This document shows positions 16,011 to 23,650 of a DNA stretch of 36,024 nucleotides, piece after piece (position 1 is the first letter of the stretch; the number at the start of each line of letters is the position of its first letter). Origin of the DNA: a virus; the IMG/VR virus record IMGVR_UViG_3300023202_000381, positions 1-36,024 of that record; one strand, 5' to 3'. Under the pieces are notes generated by a model. That model searched no databases. It was not told where the DNA came from and saw nothing but the letters and a program-made list of their open reading frames with translations. The position numbers and the translations under genes were made by a program.

Positions 16011-16054
16011 GTGGGCAATAATCAATTACCCGGCCCAGACGAAAACGGGCGGGA
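16011..16054 (-). promoter_or_regulatory. 44-base element, copy A
   Basis: This segment matches a second copy at 32464-32507 in about 37 of 44 positions, including CAATTACCCGGC and GAAAACGGGCGGGA. It lies 28 bases upstream of the TTG start of the small head gene on the minus strand. A conserved, non-coding sequence at the head of two leftward gene runs suggests a promoter or operator used by a phage regulator. Confidence 0.5.
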
Positions 16055-16060
16055 GATGAT

Positions 16061-16085
16061 TGCGGAAGGCGGAGAATGTTCCGCA
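16061..16085. promoter_or_regulatory. Inverted repeat in the 16055-16111 gap
   Basis: TGCGGAA (16061-16067) and TTCCGCA (16079-16085) form a perfect 7-base inverted repeat with an 11-base spacer, directly beside element A. No T run follows on either strand, so it is more like a protein binding site than a terminator. Together the two account for most of the non-coding stretch between the zinc-ribbon and small head genes. Confidence 0.4.
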
Positions 16086-16111
16086 TGTAGAACTTGAGGT
16101 GTGACTCGTGG

Positions 16112-16303
16112 CTACGAAGTTGTCGCGGCGCACGTCTCATACGTCGTGATGCGCCGCCCGCAGTAGCGGCATTCGCGCCGACGCAGCAATCGACCGCCCA
16201 ACGCGCGGCGTGTGTAGAGCACGCGGAAGTGGGCGCAGCCGCACGTGGGGCATTCGAGCCCGCGCTTCTGCTGGCGCGAGGAGTTGTCGGTTGCCTGAGC
16301 CAT
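16112..16303 (-). CDS. NrdR-like zinc-ribbon protein
   Basis: The 63-residue protein is a single zinc ribbon: CPTCGCAHFRVLYTRR and then RRRECRYCGRRITTYE. The paired CxxC motifs and the basic RRREC stretch closely resemble the N-terminal zinc ribbon of NrdR and of small phage transcription factors. It likely binds nucleic acid; a role in late gene control is possible. It begins immediately after the terminase stop with AAGGGG upstream, so it is co-translated with the terminase. Confidence 0.7.
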   Translation of the reverse strand: MAQATDNSSRQQKRGLECPTCGCAHFRVLYTRRALGGRLLRRRECRYCGRRITTYETCAATTS

Positions 16304-18568
16304 CTACCGTCTGGCCCCTTGAAGCTCCGACAGCCGAAGCCGTTGCCGTGAAGGAGCGGATTTGGCTTCGGTGCCGGGCAACACCGCGCCCTGAATGGAC
16401 GCCGCCGTCGCGCAGCCGACCAGGCAGTCGAACCAGTGGTTGTCCGGGCCGCCCGCTCGCAGCTTCCATTCATCCACCACTCGGCCCCGGGCTTCGGTCC
16501 GCACGCGGTACTCGGCGGTGAGGTGCTCGGCGATGAGCTGATGTTCGGCGGGCTTGCGGCCGAACAGCGACAAACAGCCCGGATCACCCATCGCCACCGA
16601 CAGCCGGGCGTGAATGAAGCTTTTCCAGTAGTTGGTGTCGATCAACACGTGGCGCACCTGGCGGCGTCCCTGCACATTCGGGATGCGCCAGTGGTGGCCG
16701 ACGCGCTCGCCACGCTTTCGCTTGTATTCGCTGAACGGGATGCTCGAAGCGCCGACATAGCGACCATGACTGGGCATGACCAGGCTGGCGTGGGCGCTCT
16801 GGCGGCAGAACTGATAGACCACGTCGGTAGACTGGCCCCAGTTGGCATCAATCAGGCAGCGTTCGATCCGCAGCTCGGCCCCGTCGTCACGCCGCCAGCT
16901 TCGAGACAGGTAGTCGCCGGTGAGTTTCTCCAGCCCGGCGTAGATCGAGCCTTCCAACCCCGCGCCCGGAGCGGCCCGAGCGAGGGTTTTCTGCGCCTCG
17001 CGCAAAGTGAAGTAGCCTCGTTGCTGATCGGGATAGGTTCCATAATCGAGCACGTAGCCGGTGAAGTCCGCTTCCCACGCGATGACCGTGTGAAACAGCA
17101 TCTTGCCTTGCACGTCGATGAACATCGTCAGGTGGCTGGCCCCGATGGGGACGCTGCCGCGCGGGTGGCCATTGGTCTTGGCGGCGATGGTCTCGGCGGA
17201 GAGTTGATCGCCGTCGCCTTCATCCTCGGGCAGCGGTTCGTTTTGGTATTCGGCCCAGAACGCCCGTTCGTCCTGCAATCGCAGGTTCATCGCGTGCTGG
17301 ATCGCCGACAGTTCATCCTCGTTGTGGCGCTGCGGCCAGGCGATCACCGAGCCCGCGTCCATTTCACTGCGATGCTTGCGGTAGAACTCGGTGGCCTCGT
17401 GGCCGTCGCCGTCGTTGCGGAAGCTGTCAGCGCGAATCTGGGCGTAGGTCTCCCAGAGCTTCTCGTTGTCGGGGAAGGCGTAGACGAGCTTCGTGCGCTG
17501 GCCTTGCCAGGCCGGGTGCTTGTCGCGGTCGAGAATCTGATCCGCCATGTCGCCGGGGCGGATTACGGTGCAGGGCATGATGCCGCTGATCTTCTGCCCA
17601 GGACCGGCCAGGTTTAGGATCGCGCCGTTGAGCGTTTCCATCCGGGAGCGTACCTGCTGATCGCTGCGCGCCGACTCGTCGGTCTGCGGGTCGTCGAGCA
17701 CCACCAGCGACGGACGCAGAGCGCGCCCGTCGGCCCGCTTGTACTTCATGCCGCGAATGCGGCTCTCGATGCCCGCCACACGAATGATTGCGCCCGATCC
17801 CTCGCTGTCGGGGATTGTCGGCAGGACGATCTCGTCGGCCGTCCAGACGATCCGCGTGTGCTTGCCGTTGCAGAGCTGACCTTTGGCGCGGTTGTGAATG
17901 CGCTCCAGTGCATGAATCGGGTAAACCGCCTCGGGGTAGTCCTCCAACAAGTGCTCGTTGGTCTCGAACTCGACCTTGATGCTCTCGAGCATGTTGCGGG
18001 CGTGCCCCGCGTCCGAGCCGATCAGGCAGACGAACTCGCGCGCGCCGGTGAGCATCGCCCAGATGCAAGCCGACTCGGCCAGCGTGGTCTTGCCGCTGCC
18101 GCGCGGCATGGCCATGGCGAACAGCCCGCCGCGCAGCACAGCGGTCTCGATCTTGGCGATGACCTTCAGGTGGTCGTCCGACCACGGGAGGCAGAAGGTT
18201 TCGGGGAAGTAGGTCTCGCAGAAGAACCGAAAGTCCTCGCGCGCCCGCGCCTTGCGCTTCAGATCGACCACCTCGGGGATGTCGCCGATGTCCCGGCCGA
18301 TGGCTGACAGCTCCGCGTTGCGGGCGCGGGCCGCCTCCTTCAACGCCTCGTAATCGGCGGGCTGCTTCTCTGGTTCCGGGTTGTGGCGCAGCCACACCAA
18401 CCACGCCGCATAGCGCAGCAGGTCGACGTGCTTTTCGTCGCCGATGCGGTAGCCCGCCCGGTTGCGATGACGGCGCAGTTGGCGCTCGCTGATCACCTCG
18501 CCCAACGGCGTGGAATTGAGCATGCGCGTCAGGACTGAGGGACGTAGCTTCCGCGGGTCAATCGCCAT
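16304..18568 (-). CDS. terL: Terminase large subunit
   Basis: The 754-residue motor-nuclease carries a Walker A AMPRGSGKTTLAES at about 153-166 and a Walker B SLVVLDDPQTDE at about 287-298. Acidic nuclease residues are likely at FIDVQGK, CLIDANWGQS and NHWFDCLVG in the C-terminal half, which resembles GpA-like terminases. It cuts concatemers and pumps DNA into the prohead. Residues 10-60 resemble the small protein encoded just upstream, sharing an RYAAWLV/HYAAWLV helix. ATG at 18568 has GGGAGG six bases upstream; a longer frame reaching 18640 has no support. Confidence 0.9.
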   Translation of the reverse strand: MAIDPRKLRPSVLTRMLNSTPLGEVISERQLRRHRNRAGYRIGDEKHVDLLRYAAWLVWLRHNPEPEKQPADYEALKEAARARNAELSAIGRDIGDIPEVVDLKRKARAREDFRFFCETYFPETFCLPWSDDHLKVIAKIETAVLRGGLFAMAMPRGSGKTTLAESACIWAMLTGAREFVCLIGSDAGHARNMLESIKVEFETNEHLLEDYPEAVYPIHALERIHNRAKGQLCNGKHTRIVWTADEIVLPTIPDSEGSGAIIRVAGIESRIRGMKYKRADGRALRPSLVVLDDPQTDESARSDQQVRSRMETLNGAILNLAGPGQKISGIMPCTVIRPGDMADQILDRDKHPAWQGQRTKLVYAFPDNEKLWETYAQIRADSFRNDGDGHEATEFYRKHRSEMDAGSVIAWPQRHNEDELSAIQHAMNLRLQDERAFWAEYQNEPLPEDEGDGDQLSAETIAAKTNGHPRGSVPIGASHLTMFIDVQGKMLFHTVIAWEADFTGYVLDYGTYPDQQRGYFTLREAQKTLARAAPGAGLEGSIYAGLEKLTGDYLSRSWRRDDGAELRIERCLIDANWGQSTDVVYQFCRQSAHASLVMPSHGRYVGASSIPFSEYKRKRGERVGHHWRIPNVQGRRQVRHVLIDTNYWKSFIHARLSVAMGDPGCLSLFGRKPAEHQLIAEHLTAEYRVRTEARGRVVDEWKLRAGGPDNHWFDCLVGCATAASIQGAVLPGTEAKSAPSRQRLRLSELQGARR

Positions 18569-18758
18569 GTGTCGCCTCCCGCACCAGCCAGGCGGCGTAA
18601 TGCACCAGGTTGACCGTGCCGTCGGCGTTGGTCGGGGCACCGGCGTCGATGTCGGTGCGGACCATCGCCTCGGTAATGCGGCGACTACCTGCGGTGGCGA
18701 GGATTTTCGCCGCCTGGGCGGGCGTCAGGGCCGTGATTTTCGGCGTTTCGGTGGCCAT
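18558..18758 (-). CDS. Small HTH-like protein, possible small terminase
   Basis: This 66-residue protein reads TPAQAAKILATAGSRRITEAMVRTDIDAGAPTN and then VNLVHYAAWLVREA. The first part looks like a helix-turn-helix, and the closing helix matches one in the terminase N-terminus. It is the first gene of the leftward packaging block and overlaps the terminase start by 11 bases. Position and DNA-binding look fit a small terminase subunit, but it is short for one. The ribosome binding site is weak. Confidence 0.55.
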   Translation of the reverse strand: MATETPKITALTPAQAAKILATAGSRRITEAMVRTDIDAGAPTNADGTVNLVHYAAWLVREATHGD

Positions 18759-18888
18759 ATCTCTAGCCCCACGGCATGCTTGCGAGAATCTGTAAGTTCT
18801 TTTGGGACAGGCGGTTAATTGCCTTGATGTTCACGCGGAATGCTGGCTCAATGTGTGTGTAACGCAAGCCGCAACAAGGAGATACGCC
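18759..18888. promoter_or_regulatory. Divergent promoter region
   Basis: These 130 bases separate the leftward packaging block from the rightward small-gene block, so both must start transcription here or be entered from outside. They are more A/T-rich than the surroundings (for example GTTAATTGCCTTGATG). I cannot pick a convincing -35/-10 pair on either strand. The + side ends in AAGGAG, seven bases before the ATG at 18889. Confidence 0.45.
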
Positions 18889-19158
18889 ATGCGAATCACG
18901 CGAATCGACATCGAAGGCCACGCCCCCGGAGGCAGCCGCTACGCCACGATCACCCGCCGCCGGGGCAGCGGGTGGATCGAGGTCACGGTCCTCACGCCGC
19001 AGAAGCCCGACGGCAAGGAGCACCGCATCGCCGCCGACGCCGACGAGCAGGAACTGTGGAACCAGGCCCGCAACCTGCACTTGGCCGTCGAAGGCCGCCA
19101 CGGCACCAACAGCGACATCCACGACTACCTCCGCGAGCTCCAGCGCTTCGCGGACTGA
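18889..19158 (+). CDS. Small protein of unknown function, first of rightward block
   Basis: The 89-residue protein begins MRITRIDIEGHAPGGSRYAT and has a beta-rich first half (YATITRRRGSGWIEVTVL) and a helical second half ending in DYLRELQRF. Similar short proteins seem to occur in Planctomycetota genomes and phages, but I know no function. AAGGAG lies seven bases before the ATG, a much better start than the in-frame upstream one. Genes 18889 to 20562 all run the same way with short gaps, so they look like one operon. Confidence 0.65.
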   Translation: MRITRIDIEGHAPGGSRYATITRRRGSGWIEVTVLTPQKPDGKEHRIAADADEQELWNQARNLHLAVEGRHGTNSDIHDYLRELQRFAD

Positions 19159-19176
19159 AACAGAAAGGACCAAACC

Positions 19177-19374
19177 ATGACGACCGCCAAGACCACCGAC
19201 GACAACGCGAAGACCACGATGCTCCTGATGCTTCGCGCCTTCCAGACCGCCGACAGCCACATCCCCGACGGCGAGTGCCGCGAGAAGTTCGAAGCGATGC
19301 TCGAAGCCCAGGGCATCGACGACATCGACACGCTGATCGGTGACTTCATCGAGCTGATGAACGCCGCCCGCTAA
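19177..19374 (+). CDS. Small helical protein
   Basis: This 65-residue protein is predicted all-helical (KTTMLLMLRAFQTADSH, then REKFEAMLEAQG and DTLIGDFIELMN). GAAAGGA lies before its ATG, in a sequence nearly identical to that before the next gene. It is acidic with no membrane segment. Function unknown; possibly an early inhibitor-type phage protein. Confidence 0.55.
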   Translation: MTTAKTTDDNAKTTMLLMLRAFQTADSHIPDGECREKFEAMLEAQGIDDIDTLIGDFIELMNAAR

Positions 19375-19392
19375 CCACGAAAGGACCACACC

Positions 19393-19632
19393 ATGGCCAC
19401 GAAACAAACCGCCCGCGAACTCTATGACGAACGACGCCAAGACATCGCCCGCGTGATGGACTGGATCGAGCTCGAACTCGACAAGCACAAGATCAATGCG
19501 AAGGGTAGCCCGACCGACTGGGGCTACCCCGGCGACCTCGGCCACGTCCGAGAGAAGCTCATCGAAACGCTCGCATTCCTGTCGAACGGCGAGCCGCAAG
19601 AGATCGAAGACCTGCTCAGCGAATGTCGCTGA
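19393..19632 (+). CDS. Small charged protein
   Basis: The 79-residue product is mostly helical and highly charged (ELYDERRQDIARVMDWIELE near 9-28, with a Trp in GSPTDWGYPGD). GAAAGGACCA precedes the ATG, echoing the preceding gene's leader. No catalytic motif is visible. Function unknown. Confidence 0.6.
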   Translation: MATKQTARELYDERRQDIARVMDWIELELDKHKINAKGSPTDWGYPGDLGHVREKLIETLAFLSNGEPQEIEDLLSECR

Positions 19633-19668
19633 GCTTCCTTCTTTCACCCTCCAACAAGGAGACCCGCA

Positions 19669-20214
19669 ATGAAGAAGTCCGACGTACAGATTGGCGCGAC
19701 CTACCTCGTGAAGGTCGCAAGCAACCTCGTGCCGGTGAAGATCACCGCAGAGCACGCATCCGGGGGCGGTGGATGGGAAGGCACCAGCGTCAAGACCGGC
19801 AAGACCATCCGCATCAAGAGCGCCCAGCGCCTGCGTAAGCGTCTGGGCGACGTTCCCGACACGGCGACCGAGCCCGCCAGAGCGACCAAGGACGCCAAGG
19901 GCGGAAAGAAACGCGACACGGGCGAACGTCGGGCCAAGGGTGGTAAACGTGACGGTTCCGAGGCCAAGCCGCTGAGCCTCCTCAACGCGGCGGCGCAGGT
20001 CCTGGCCGAATCGACCGAGCCGCTCAACACGCGCGAGATGGTCGCCCAGGCCACCGAGCGTGGACTGTGGACGCCGCGCGCGGGCAAGACACCGGCCAGC
20101 ACGCTGTACGCCTCCATTTTGCGTGAGATGAAAACCAAGGGCGACGAAGCGCGCTTCACCAAGGTCGAGCGCGGCAAGTTCACGCTCAGCACCACCGGGA
20201 AGAAGGGAGCGTGA
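19669..20214 (+). CDS. HARE-HTH domain protein
   Basis: The 181-residue protein has an SH3-like start (VQIGATYLVKVASNLVPVKI), a Lys/Arg-rich linker (about 65-98) and a C-terminal HARE-HTH domain (about 99-175): SLLNAAAQVLAESTEPLN, then GKTPASTLYASILREMKTKG and FTKVERGKFTLS. HARE-HTH is the winged helix of the RNA polymerase delta subunit, ASXL proteins and some restriction enzymes, and is thought to sense DNA or chromatin state. A role as phage transcription modulator is plausible. AAGGAG lies eight bases before the ATG. Confidence 0.8.
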   Translation: MKKSDVQIGATYLVKVASNLVPVKITAEHASGGGGWEGTSVKTGKTIRIKSAQRLRKRLGDVPDTATEPARATKDAKGGKKRDTGERRAKGGKRDGSEAKPLSLLNAAAQVLAESTEPLNTREMVAQATERGLWTPRAGKTPASTLYASILREMKTKGDEARFTKVERGKFTLSTTGKKGA

Positions 20215-20217
20215 ACC

Positions 20218-20562
20218 ATGCCGACGCGGCACCGCGAACGCAACGTGATCTTCGACGTGGTCGACGGCGTCCTCGAACGCAGGGTGATCTTCCCCGACGG
20301 CCGGACGTACACGCACCGCTGCACGCGCGATGTGTACGAGGAGGTCGCCCACGCGATCGAGGAGCGCGGCGCGCAAGGCGTCACGCTCGACCCACTGGCC
20401 AAGGCGCTCGACCTGCCGTTCACGCAGGTGAACGTCGCGCTCGAGTTCATGAAAGAGCGAGGGTGTGTTGTGACGCGCGGGCGGCGCAACTACCCCGCCT
20501 CGAACTGCCTTTTCGAGGACGCCATGGTGGAGTTCACGTTCCTGGCTGAACTGCCTTACTGA
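20218..20562 (+). CDS. Winged-helix-like small protein
   Basis: This 114-residue protein starts three bases after the HARE-HTH stop, with GGGAG upstream. The centre (EERGAQGVTLDPLAKALDLP, then TQVNVALEFMKERGCV) reads as a winged-helix recognition unit, and the first third is beta-rich (VIFDVVDGVLERRVIF). It is probably a DNA-binding partner of the HARE-HTH protein. Family not recognised. Confidence 0.6.
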   Translation: MPTRHRERNVIFDVVDGVLERRVIFPDGRTYTHRCTRDVYEEVAHAIEERGAQGVTLDPLAKALDLPFTQVNVALEFMKERGCVVTRGRRNYPASNCLFEDAMVEFTFLAELPY

Positions 20563-20587
20563 GATCATCAATCCATCACCTCTTCCA

Positions 20588-20612
20588 CCTCGGTCTCGTC
20601 GGCCGAGGTTTG
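20588..20612 (+). terminator. Possible terminator after the small-gene block
   Basis: CCTCGG (20588-20593) and CCGAGG (20603-20608) form a 6-base stem with a nine-base loop, followed by TTTG. The T run is short, so termination may be weak. It lies about 25 bases after the last small gene and before the Fic gene's own upstream region. Confidence 0.45.
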
Positions 20613-20644
20613 TCCGGCCCAAGCGGGGAGCGGCAACCGGCAAA

Positions 20645-20688
20645 GAAACGATCCTTTTTCAGCCGGCTGGACTGAGAAACGATCGTTT
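20645..20688 (+). promoter_or_regulatory. Operator-like repeats before the Fic gene
   Basis: GAAACGATC occurs at 20645-20653 and 20676-20684, a spacing of 31 bases (about three helical turns), and the second copy is part of the perfect palindrome AAACGATCGTTT (20677-20688). This is the layout of a repressor binding site. It lies 40 to 80 bases before the Fic start. Autoregulation by the Fic protein, whose C-terminus has a winged helix, is one possibility. Confidence 0.55.
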
Positions 20689-20726
20689 GCTAGAGTTCGG
20701 CACTCGGAAAGGAACGCTTCCTCGCC

Positions 20727-21884
20727 ATGCCGCGCCAAACAGGGACATATCGCACCAGCACGACGACCGGCGAGGCCGTCCAGGCCTTCGTGCCCCATCC
20801 GCTCCCGCCCGCCGAGCCGCCGCTCGACCTTTCGGGAAGCCTCGGGGCCAAATGCTCCGACGCCCTGATGGCCCTGGCCCGCCTTGAAGTCGCCGCTCAT
20901 CTCGTCCCGAGCGCGAGCTGGTTTCTGTACGGCTTCGTGCGGAAGGAAGCCGTTCTGACCTCGCAGATCGAAGGCACGCAAGCCACACTGCGCGACGTTT
21001 TGGAGTTTGAAGCGACCGACCAGGCCGATCATCCCGAGGATGTCGAGGAGGTCTGCAACTACGTCGATGCATTGACCTACGCACGCCGGGAGATGGCCAA
21101 GCCCAAGGGCCTGCCCTTGAGCACTCGACTGCTCTGCGAAGCCCACAAGCGCCTCATGAAAGGCGTGCGCGGCAGCAACAAACAACCCGGCACAATCCGC
21201 AAGAGCCAGAACTGGATCGGCGGCACGCGCCCCGGCACCGCCCGCTTTGTCCCGCCGCCTCCGGAGGACGTGCCGGATGCGCTGGCGTCGCTGGAACGAT
21301 GGATTCACGGCGATGACCCGTTGCCGCCGCTGGTCAAAACGGGGCTTGCGCACGTTCAGTTCGAGACGATCCACCCATTCCTCGACGGCAACGGCCGCAT
21401 CGGCAGACTGCTGATTGCGCTGCTGCTGGAGCACTGGGGCATCCTGAAGTCGCCGCTGCTTTACTTGAGCCTGGCGTTCAAGCGACAGCAGCGTGAGTAC
21501 TACGACCGCCTCTCCACTGTCCGCACCGATGGCGATTGGGAAGGATGGACCGACTTTTATCTCGCCTGTGTTACGGAGGCCGCCGAACATGGCGTCGATG
21601 TCGCGCAACGGCTGTTCGCGCTGCTCGGAAAGGATCGAAGGAAACTGACGGGAAGCGGCAGAGCCACTGTCGCCGCCATCCAATTGCTGGACATGCTTCC
21701 GGACCACCCGATGGTCACGGTGCCGCGAGCAAGCCGGATGCTCAAGAACACCGCGCCCACCGCGCGCAAAGCCGTTGGCATCCTTGTGGATGTGGGCGTT
21801 CTGCGTGAAACAACCGGCAAGCAGCGTGATCGTGTATTCGCGTACCATAAGTATCTCCAGGTGCTCACCAGCGACGAGTCGTGA
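20727..21884 (+). CDS. fic: Fic family AMP transferase
   Basis: The 385-residue protein has the Fic core motif HPFLDGNGRIGR at 216-227, with catalytic His216, and the upstream inhibitory motif TSQIEG at 78-83 of class II Fic proteins, which self-block until relieved. The C-terminus (about 320-380) looks like a winged helix (GRATVAAIQLLDMLPDHPM, then APTARKAVGILVDVG). Fic enzymes transfer AMP from ATP to protein hydroxyls. This domain order is common in chromosomal Fic proteins, often autoregulated. Here it is a self-contained rightward unit ending six bases before the convergent methyltransferase. It may be cargo or a defence/toxin gene. Confidence 0.9.
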   Translation: MPRQTGTYRTSTTTGEAVQAFVPHPLPPAEPPLDLSGSLGAKCSDALMALARLEVAAHLVPSASWFLYGFVRKEAVLTSQIEGTQATLRDVLEFEATDQADHPEDVEEVCNYVDALTYARREMAKPKGLPLSTRLLCEAHKRLMKGVRGSNKQPGTIRKSQNWIGGTRPGTARFVPPPPEDVPDALASLERWIHGDDPLPPLVKTGLAHVQFETIHPFLDGNGRIGRLLIALLLEHWGILKSPLLYLSLAFKRQQREYYDRLSTVRTDGDWEGWTDFYLACVTEAAEHGVDVAQRLFALLGKDRRKLTGSGRATVAAIQLLDMLPDHPMVTVPRASRMLKNTAPTARKAVGILVDVGVLRETTGKQRDRVFAYHKYLQVLTSDES

Positions 21885-21890
21885 ATCGAT

Positions 21891-23258
21891 TCACTGTGTA
21901 TCGCCGGCAGGCGACACTCCAGCGGCGCGTTCCGCCTTTCGCCCGGTGAACTTCTCCCACCGCTCAATAATCACATCGCAGTAGGCTTGGTCGAGTTCCA
22001 TCAGGAACGCCCGCCGTCCGGTCTGCTCGCAGCCGATCAGCGTCGAACCGCTGCCGCCGAACAGGTCCAGCACGTTCTGGCCCGGCAGCGAGGAATACTG
22101 AATCGAACGCACCGCAAGTTCGACCGGCTTCTCGGTCAAGTGGACCATCGCCTGCGGGTTGACCTTCTTGACGTGCCACAGGTCGGTCGCATTGTTCGGC
22201 CCGTAGAAGTGGTGGCCCGCGCCTTCCTTCCAGCCGTAGAAGCAGATCTCAAACGCGCCCATGAAATCCTTGCGCGTCAGCACCGGGTGTTGCTTGTCCC
22301 AGACGATGCCCTGCGAGAAGTACAGGCCTGCGGCCTTGAGCGGCGCGGGGTAGTTGCCGAGGTTGGCGTACCCGCCCCAGATATAGAACGAGCCGCCCGG
22401 CTTGAGCACCCGCGATGCGTTACCGAACCACGCCAGGAGCATCTCGTCGAACGCCTCGGCCGTGACGAAGTCGTTCTCCAGCGGCCGGTCCTTGGCCCGC
22501 ATCTTCTTCCGCGCCTTCGCCGGGTCGCCAACGCCGCGTCCGACATCGAAGCCCTGGTGGTGCAGCTGTGCCTTCTTGTTGTTGAACGAGCTGAGGCCGG
22601 CCGCGATGGCCGTGTTGCTGCGCGGTTCCACGCGGACGTTATATGGGGGGTCCATCGAAACCAGGTCGATGGTCGGACCGCCCGCGGAATCGAGCAGTCG
22701 ATCCAGATCCGCCACGCTGCCGCTGTCGCCGCACAAGAGGCGGTGATCACCCAGCACCCAGATGTCGCCGCGTTGCGTGATCGGATCGTCCGGCGGCTCG
22801 GGCACCGAATCCGGGTCGGTCAGCCCTTCGGCTACGTCGCCGTCGAGCATCTTGGCCAGTTCGGTCTCGTCGAAGCCAAGCAGGCCCAGGTCGTACTCGG
22901 CCTGCTGCAGGTCCTTCAACTCGATGGGCAGAAGGTCCATGTCCCACTCGGCCAGTGTCGCGGTCTGGTTATCCGCGATGCGATACGCCTTGACCTTCTC
23001 CGGCGGCAGGTCGGTGGCGACGTGGACCGGCACCTTGGCCAGCCCCAACTTCTTGGCCGCCTTCCAGCGCGTGTGGCCGACGATGATGACGCCATCGGCG
23101 TCGATCACGATCGGTTGGCGGAACCCGAACTCGGTCAGGCTGGCCGCCACGGCGTCCACCGCGTCGTCGTTGATGCGAGGGTTGGCCTCGTAGGGCTTGA
23201 TGGCGTCGATGGGCCGCAGTTCTACGTCAAACGTCTTGGTCGCATTTCCCGGGGTCAT
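21891..23258 (-). CDS. ParB-like domain/DNA methyltransferase fusion
   Basis: The 455-residue protein opens with a ParB/sulfiredoxin-type domain (about 10-105, with IKPYEANPRIN and GHTRWKAAKKLG), followed by an N6/N4 DNA methyltransferase. Catalytic motif IV is DPPYN at 203-207 and the SAM-binding motif I is DLFGGSGST at 398-406, the beta-class order. TEKPVEL at 375-381 is also typical. Such fusions are frequent in phages and probably modify phage DNA against restriction. GGAGGT lies six bases before the ATG at 23258. No cognate nuclease lies beside it. Confidence 0.9.
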   Translation of the reverse strand: MTPGNATKTFDVELRPIDAIKPYEANPRINDDAVDAVAASLTEFGFRQPIVIDADGVIIVGHTRWKAAKKLGLAKVPVHVATDLPPEKVKAYRIADNQTATLAEWDMDLLPIELKDLQQAEYDLGLLGFDETELAKMLDGDVAEGLTDPDSVPEPPDDPITQRGDIWVLGDHRLLCGDSGSVADLDRLLDSAGGPTIDLVSMDPPYNVRVEPRSNTAIAAGLSSFNNKKAQLHHQGFDVGRGVGDPAKARKKMRAKDRPLENDFVTAEAFDEMLLAWFGNASRVLKPGGSFYIWGGYANLGNYPAPLKAAGLYFSQGIVWDKQHPVLTRKDFMGAFEICFYGWKEGAGHHFYGPNNATDLWHVKKVNPQAMVHLTEKPVELAVRSIQYSSLPGQNVLDLFGGSGSTLIGCEQTGRRAFLMELDQAYCDVIIERWEKFTGRKAERAAGVSPAGDTQ

Positions 23259-23389
23259 GGTTGCACCTCCCTGTGCTGGGGTTCGTGTGGAAAACCGGAC
23301 ACGCAAAACAAACTCTGCCTATGCTGGCGACTGTTCCCGCCGCGGTCTCCTGCGCCCAGGCCCGGGAAGGAACCATGCCATGCACTTCT

Positions 23390-23650
23390 TTCTTCTTTCA
23401 CCCACCCCTTCACATACACACGCATACACACGCATACACACGCGTGCGGGCGTCGCGCGAGGGGGCGGGGGTGAAATGGAGAAAGAAGGAGAGAGAGATG
23501 TTGTTTTTCCCTATATTTAAGCCGTTTCCTCGGTCAACTTCTTTCACCTTCACGGGGTGAAAGACGGGTGAAACCTGGTGAACCATCGGCAGGCGCATAG
23601 CGATCATGTTTCACCTCCCGGCGTCGTTTCACCCCCATGCTTCACCCCTC
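23390..23650. other. Candidate replication origin
   Basis: Between the primase and methyltransferase genes lies a stretch unlike the rest of the window. TTTCACC occurs at 23396, 23542, 23609 and 23627, and its complement GGTGAAA at 23470, 23556 and 23567. One pair makes a perfect hairpin (CTTTCACC at 23541-23548 with GGTGAAAG at 23556-23563). A 10-bp tandem unit (CGCATACACA) runs from 23411 to 23440. An A/T-rich patch, TTGTTTTTCCCTATATTTAA, is at 23501-23520, with a pyrimidine-to-purine strand switch near 23460. Iteron-like repeats, an unwinding region and the adjacent primase point to an origin; the initiator is not identified. The last repeats overlap the 3' end of the primase gene. I see nothing notable in 23259-23389. 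Confidence 0.55.

Noticed and set aside
18763-20643. 626-codon frame on the minus strand over the rightward small-gene block
   Set aside because: The + strand genes have good ribosome binding sites and a clear HARE-HTH domain; the minus frame has no domain.
20568-21848. 426-codon minus-strand frame over the Fic gene
   Set aside because: The Fic motif and inhibitory motif are intact on the + strand, so the minus frame is a shadow.
23411-23440. CRISPR array
   Set aside because: The 10-bp unit is repeated directly without spacers and is too short for a CRISPR repeat.
21987-23474. 495-codon + strand frame over the methyltransferase
   Set aside because: The DPPYN and SAM-binding motifs are on the minus strand in the correct order.
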